From Sulfuricurvum sp. (GTDB lineage: Bacteria; Campylobacterota; Campylobacteria; Campylobacterales; Sulfurimonadaceae), in contig JAQTTG010000007.1 of assembly GCA_028710885.1 (NCBI GenBank), positions 57,509 to 121,508 of the forward strand: a stretch of 64,000 bases of DNA, in the 5' to 3' direction. The notes below the pieces were generated by a model. It made no database searches. It worked only from the letters and a program-made list of their open reading frames with translations, and had not been told where the DNA came from. Position 1 is the stretch's first letter, and every line of letters starts with the position of its first letter. A program made the position numbers and the translations under genes. Of this stretch, positions 59,909 through 64,000 are shown one piece after another.

Positions 59909-61129
59909 TTACTTCGCCATCTCTTTTCCCGCAATCATTCCGCTAGCCCATGCAAAATTAAAGTTATAACCACCACGTTTCCCTACAATATCGAGCACTT
60001 CACCTGCAAAATAAAGCCCCTCGACGAGTTTTGATTCCATTGTTTTGTTATTCACTTGTGCCGTGCTGACCCCGCCGCCGCTCACTTCGGCATGTTTGAA
60101 CCCATGCGTATCGGTCACGTCAAATTTCCATTCAGCGATCAAGTGGGCAATCTTTTTTACCTCTTTCGGATTGAGTGTGGACACAGGTGTAGAAAGTGCG
60201 ATGGTGGCGTCTTCGAGGAGATAGGTTGCAATTTTGGCGGGGATAAGTCCGCAGAGTGCAGTATGGACACTTTGTGAAGGGACAGAGGTAAAGAGTATGT
60301 CAAGCGTGTTAGTAAGTGTTTGGGTATCAAACTGAGGTAATAGATTGAGGGAGAGACTAACACGCTGTTTGTGTAAAAGAGCAAATGATGCCCTCTGACT
60401 GATGTCGAGGATTGCCAGTCCTGAAATACCGTACGAAGCAAAGAGGATGTCCCCTGTTGCTGTCGTCTCTTTTTTACCGTTGACAAATAGCGTAACCTCC
60501 GCTACCGTTTTTACTCCCGCCATTTTAGGTGCATTTTTAGACGAGAGATGGAGTTGTACGAGGCTGGGGTAGGTGGGGATGATTTCATGCCCAAATGCTC
60601 GAGCAAACGCATAACCATCGCCCGTTGCTCCGAGCTGTGGAGCTGCTTCTGAGCCAGTAGAAATGAGCACTTTGTCATAACGGTGTTTGTGAGCTGTGGA
60701 GGTGACGGTAAAGCCGTTAGTATCTTTAGAAATAGCGGTAACGGCGTCATCGGTGTGGATCGTGACACCTGCTTCGGTTACGGCACTTTTAAGGGCGATT
60801 AAAACCGATTTGGCTTCGTTAGAGAGGGGATAGCATCTGCCGTCGTCTTTGACATCGAGTATCAATCCGATGGAGAGGCAGAGTTTTTCGAAATAATGAA
60901 ACCCCATTTGTTTGAGGGCGTAGGTGACAAAATGGGGATCATTACCAGCGTAGTCCTCATGTGAGGCAGTGGTGTTGATGATATTGCACCGTCCGTTGCC
61001 TGAAGCGAGTATCTTTTTACCCACAGCAGTGTTGTGTTCATAGAGAGTGACGGTTGCACCGGAGCGTGCGGCAAAAAGCGCCGCCATGAGTCCACTCGCA
61101 CCACCACCGATAATCGCTATTGTATTCAT
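59909..61129 (-). CDS. HI0933-like NAD(P)/FAD-dependent oxidoreductase
   Basis: MNTIAIIGGGASGLMAALFAARSG; KKILASGNGRCNIIN; GGVSTAQVN; GGYNFNFAWASG. Confidence 0.93.
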   Translation of the reverse strand: MNTIAIIGGGASGLMAALFAARSGATVTLYEHNTAVGKKILASGNGRCNIINTTASHEDYAGNDPHFVTYALKQMGFHYFEKLCLSIGLILDVKDDGRCYPLSNEAKSVLIALKSAVTEAGVTIHTDDAVTAISKDTNGFTVTSTAHKHRYDKVLISTGSEAAPQLGATGDGYAFARAFGHEIIPTYPSLVQLHLSSKNAPKMAGVKTVAEVTLFVNGKKETTATGDILFASYGISGLAILDISQRASFALLHKQRVSLSLNLLPQFDTQTLTNTLDILFTSVPSQSVHTALCGLIPAKIATYLLEDATIALSTPVSTLNPKEVKKIAHLIAEWKFDVTDTHGFKHAEVSGGGVSTAQVNNKTMESKLVEGLYFAGEVLDIVGKRGGYNFNFAWASGMIAGKEMAK

Positions 61130-61208
61130 GGATGTAATTGTACCTAGAAATGATGATTCCTGCAGAGAGTCGCTATAATTCGCCAAAAATTATAAGAAAA
61201 GGTCACCA

Positions 61209-61961
61209 TTGCCTATTTTTTTTATCTTCACACTTTTTATTTCGACATCTCTTTTTGCATTGGTTAGTATTGCTCCGGTAGACATTGGCTCTAAGCCTGG
61301 ATTTGGTGGTAATGTTTCTGGATCGTTGAGTTCCAAAAGCGGCAACACAGATAAAAAAGATTATTCATTGGGTATACGAATGCAATACGATCAAGCGAGT
61401 GATTATTTGGCATGGGGGACATTTACGTATAATTATGGCATATCAAGCGGAGCAAAAAATGAGGATAAAAAGTATGCACATATCCGTTATATCCATGCTA
61501 TAGATACCAGTGATTGGTGCAGCGAGTTTTTTATTCAATCTGAACAAGACAAATTTAAAGATATCAATACACGTTCACTCGGTGGCGGTGGGTTGCGATG
61601 GCGATTTTTTAATGACGATGAATGGGGGAAAGGGTATCTTGGAGTGGGTGGTTTATTTGAAAAGATTGATTATGCTCATCCTGATATAAATACAGCGGAA
61701 AATAATAAACGTTTGAATAGTTATCTCGCGTATACGAAAAATTTTTCTACAGCATCTAAGCTTAGTTATATTGGTTATTTTCAGCCAAAACTCGATCAAG
61801 GTTCAGATTATGTTTCTTCCCAAGCAGTAGAGTTGATTGTTCCGATTTATGGCAAACTAAATCTAAGCCTAAGTGCGAAATATCTTTTTGATAGTCGCCC
61901 TGCCGTTAGTGTAGAAAAAAAAGATGTTGCATATTTAACAAATCTGTTTTGGGAGTTTTAA
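61209..61961 (+). CDS. Outer membrane protein, hypothetical (TTG start)
   Basis: Signal peptide, beta-rich, C-terminal LTNLFWEF. Confidence 0.7.
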   Translation: MPIFFIFTLFISTSLFALVSIAPVDIGSKPGFGGNVSGSLSSKSGNTDKKDYSLGIRMQYDQASDYLAWGTFTYNYGISSGAKNEDKKYAHIRYIHAIDTSDWCSEFFIQSEQDKFKDINTRSLGGGGLRWRFFNDDEWGKGYLGVGGLFEKIDYAHPDINTAENNKRLNSYLAYTKNFSTASKLSYIGYFQPKLDQGSDYVSSQAVELIVPIYGKLNLSLSAKYLFDSRPAVSVEKKDVAYLTNLFWEF

Positions 61962-63058
61962 CCCTCTCTCCCATATAACTCATTATAAAATTTCATTGCG
62001 TATCGATCTGACATACTGGCAATGTAATCGCTGATAACACGATGTTTGTTACGGCGTTGGATTTGTTCATAATAATAACTCGGTAACATTTTTGATTCTT
62101 CCATCAGAGCGGTAAAAAGCCCAATGATCGCTTGTTTTCCAGCAAACATTTTACGTGCGATGTGTTTGTGTTGATAGAGCTCTTGAAAAAGAATTTTTTT
62201 CAATTTTTTAATTTCTGTTTCGAGTTCAGTAGAAAAGCCAATAGGGAGTGATTCATCAGAAGAGATAATAGAGGATAACACACGGTTGTTATCGATTTTA
62301 TCACGGGAGTTTTCCAATAGGGAGTAGACTAAATGATTGATTAAATGGGAGCTAAATCGGTAACGAAACATTTCATCTTCGTCTTCAGTGATCCCTTCAG
62401 CGTAAACTTTTTCTAAAATTGTTTGGATGAGATTGCTCGATTTGAGGGTCATAAAGGAGATCAATCCTGATGCAACTCCATCATCGATGTCATGGCTGAT
62501 GTAAGCGATTTCATCTGCTCGATCGACAATCATCGCTTCAATACTTGGATGCGTATCTAGATTAAATGTTTCGCGGATCGAATCAGGTAAAAAGGGCTTA
62601 TCATAAGGGTATGAATGTTTTAAAATTCCTTCGAGTGTGGCATATGTGAGATTGAGCCCGAGAAAGGATTTATAGCGCTGTTCGAGTTTTGTGACAACAC
62701 GAAAACTCTGAAAATTGTGTTCGAAGCCATTTTTAAAACCACGTTCACGTAAACATTCATCGAGTGTATCTCCGCCGATATGTCCAAAAGGGGTATGTCC
62801 TAGATCGTGAGAGAGGGCGATACTCTCGGCTAATGATTCTTCTAATCCTAGATGTGAAGCGATAGATCGTGCAATCTGGCTTACTTCGATACTGTGTGTG
62901 AGTCGGGTACGAAAAAAGTCACCCTGAGAATTCAAAAAGACTTGTGTTTTGTATTCGAGCCGACGAAAACTTCCCGAATGGATAATTCGATCACGGTCAC
63001 GGGCATAAGGAGATCGGAAGTCGTCACTGATTGGAAAGAATCGTTGTTCAGGTTGCAC
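61958..63058 (-). CDS. dgt: dGTPase-like HD phosphohydrolase
   Basis: RDRDRIIHSGSFRRLEYKTQVF, RTRLTHSIEVSQIARSIA, LSHDLGHTPFGHIGGDTL. Confidence 0.95.
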   Translation of the reverse strand: MQPEQRFFPISDDFRSPYARDRDRIIHSGSFRRLEYKTQVFLNSQGDFFRTRLTHSIEVSQIARSIASHLGLEESLAESIALSHDLGHTPFGHIGGDTLDECLRERGFKNGFEHNFQSFRVVTKLEQRYKSFLGLNLTYATLEGILKHSYPYDKPFLPDSIRETFNLDTHPSIEAMIVDRADEIAYISHDIDDGVASGLISFMTLKSSNLIQTILEKVYAEGITEDEDEMFRYRFSSHLINHLVYSLLENSRDKIDNNRVLSSIISSDESLPIGFSTELETEIKKLKKILFQELYQHKHIARKMFAGKQAIIGLFTALMEESKMLPSYYYEQIQRRNKHRVISDYIASMSDRYAMKFYNELYGREG

Positions 63059-63196
63059 GGATAACCTTTCGCTGTTAGGTATGAAATTATATCGCGATAA
63101 GGGGTTAAATGGATTTTATACAAAAAAATGGAAATTTTTTACATTAATTTTACACATTCATTTTACAATGACATTTCGATTCTCCTTCGTTAAATA

Positions 63197-63229
63197 TATC
63201 CAAAACACCTATTCGTCGTGTTTTGGATA
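63197..63229. repeat. Perfect 12-bp inverted repeat in the dgt/hypothetical divergent intergenic region
   Basis: TATCCAAAACAC-N9-GTGTTTTGGATA. Confidence 0.75.
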
Positions 63230-63321
63230 GGTATAATTTTTAATGATTTCTTATAATTCAGCAAAATAATAAAATAATCTATAAAATAAGTTATAATTTA
63301 CCACTACGGTAAGGATAAATT

Positions 63322-63756
63322 ATGAGCAATTATGAAAAGAAAAGTTCACTAAATGCATTAATTTCTAATAGTGCTCAGGAAAGTGCAAGAGCATATCAGC
63401 GGGAAAATTTAAATATCCGTCGAAAAATGGAAGAAGATTTTTTCAATCAGGCATTGGACTATCGTAATTTTGTTTTTGCACCTGAGGGCTATGAAGGGCC
63501 AGTACTAGCACTGTATATAGGATTGGTGCCTTATTTCTCCGGATTGCTATTCTTATATTTATTTGTTGCGAGAGCAAGCTATGAATATTTTTTACAATTT
63601 AATTTAACCTCATTTTTTGTTATCTGGGCAATTGGATATGAAGTATGCGCTGTTTCATTATTAATAGTTATATTTTTAGCATGGGTCAATCATCTTAGAA
63701 ATCGCGTGAATAAAGAGCAAGTCCGCAAAAAGTCTTCAAAAGTTTTTGGGAAGTGA
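63322..63756 (+). CDS. Hypothetical membrane protein
   Basis: Two TM segments, clear ORF. Confidence 0.65.
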   Translation: MSNYEKKSSLNALISNSAQESARAYQRENLNIRRKMEEDFFNQALDYRNFVFAPEGYEGPVLALYIGLVPYFSGLLFLYLFVARASYEYFLQFNLTSFFVIWAIGYEVCAVSLLIVIFLAWVNHLRNRVNKEQVRKKSSKVFGK

Positions 63757-63808
63757 AAAAAGCAAACCCTTAAGCTAGATTGGGTACAATTTCACTCTTT
63801 CAAGAAAT

Positions 63809-63896
63809 GGACAGCTGGCCGAGTGGTCGATGGCGCACGCCTGGAACGCGTGTGTAGGGCAACCTACCTAGAGTTCGAATCTCTAGCTGTCCGCCA
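63809..63896 (+). tRNA. tRNA-Ser (GGA)
   Basis: GGACAGCTGGCCGAGTGG...CGCACGCCTGGAACGCGTGTG...long variable arm...GTTCGAATCTC...GCTGTCCGCCA; anticodon GGA. Confidence 0.96.
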
Positions 63897-64000
63897 TACA
63901 TCAAAATAATCCCCTCTAAAATTAATTTACCTAAAATTTGATATTAGTACTGAAAGTTGTTGGATCACTGTATCCTGCATTGTTTTTAGTTCCTCCGTTC

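Noticed and set aside
1-64000. CRISPR arrays, transposases, prophage
   Set aside because: No regularly spaced direct repeats with spacers, no transposase/integrase or phage structural ORFs seen

Overview
This 64 kb window looks like ordinary chromosome from a Campylobacterota (Sulfuricurvum/Sulfurimonas-like) bacterium; that placement is inferred from gene content and protein style only. It encodes about 57 credible CDSs and two tRNAs (Ala-GGC, Ser-GGA). Recognisable blocks: a TonB receptor with a CHASE8-like kinase / YfiR / REC-GGDEF-EAL signalling cassette; a full pho regulon (pstBAC, cca, phoR, phoB, phoU, pstS, porin) with clear 7-4-7 Pho boxes; a six-gene signalling operon with a globin-like hybrid kinase and a NosP-like FIST/kinase pair; dnaG, rpsU, purT; a soluble fumarate reductase/succinate dehydrogenase-like pair; an HD-GYP/EF-hand pair; a SUV3-like helicase; fliK-flgD-flgE-flgE2 behind a sigma54-type promoter; typA; and a small defence-like insert (nuclease-methylase fusion, large HTH protein, Doc toxin). 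Strongest leads: (1) an unlisted 42-aa acidic, Cys-rich ORF bridging the flavoprotein and Fe-S genes with start/stop overlaps; (2) an HTH protein with a C-terminal EF-hand loop coupled to HD-GYP; (3) the globin + FIST double gas-sensing operon; (4) the Doc module, whose HTH partner gene contains a tandem palindrome; (5) a Pho-box set with constant spacing. All family calls are by eye; no searches were run.
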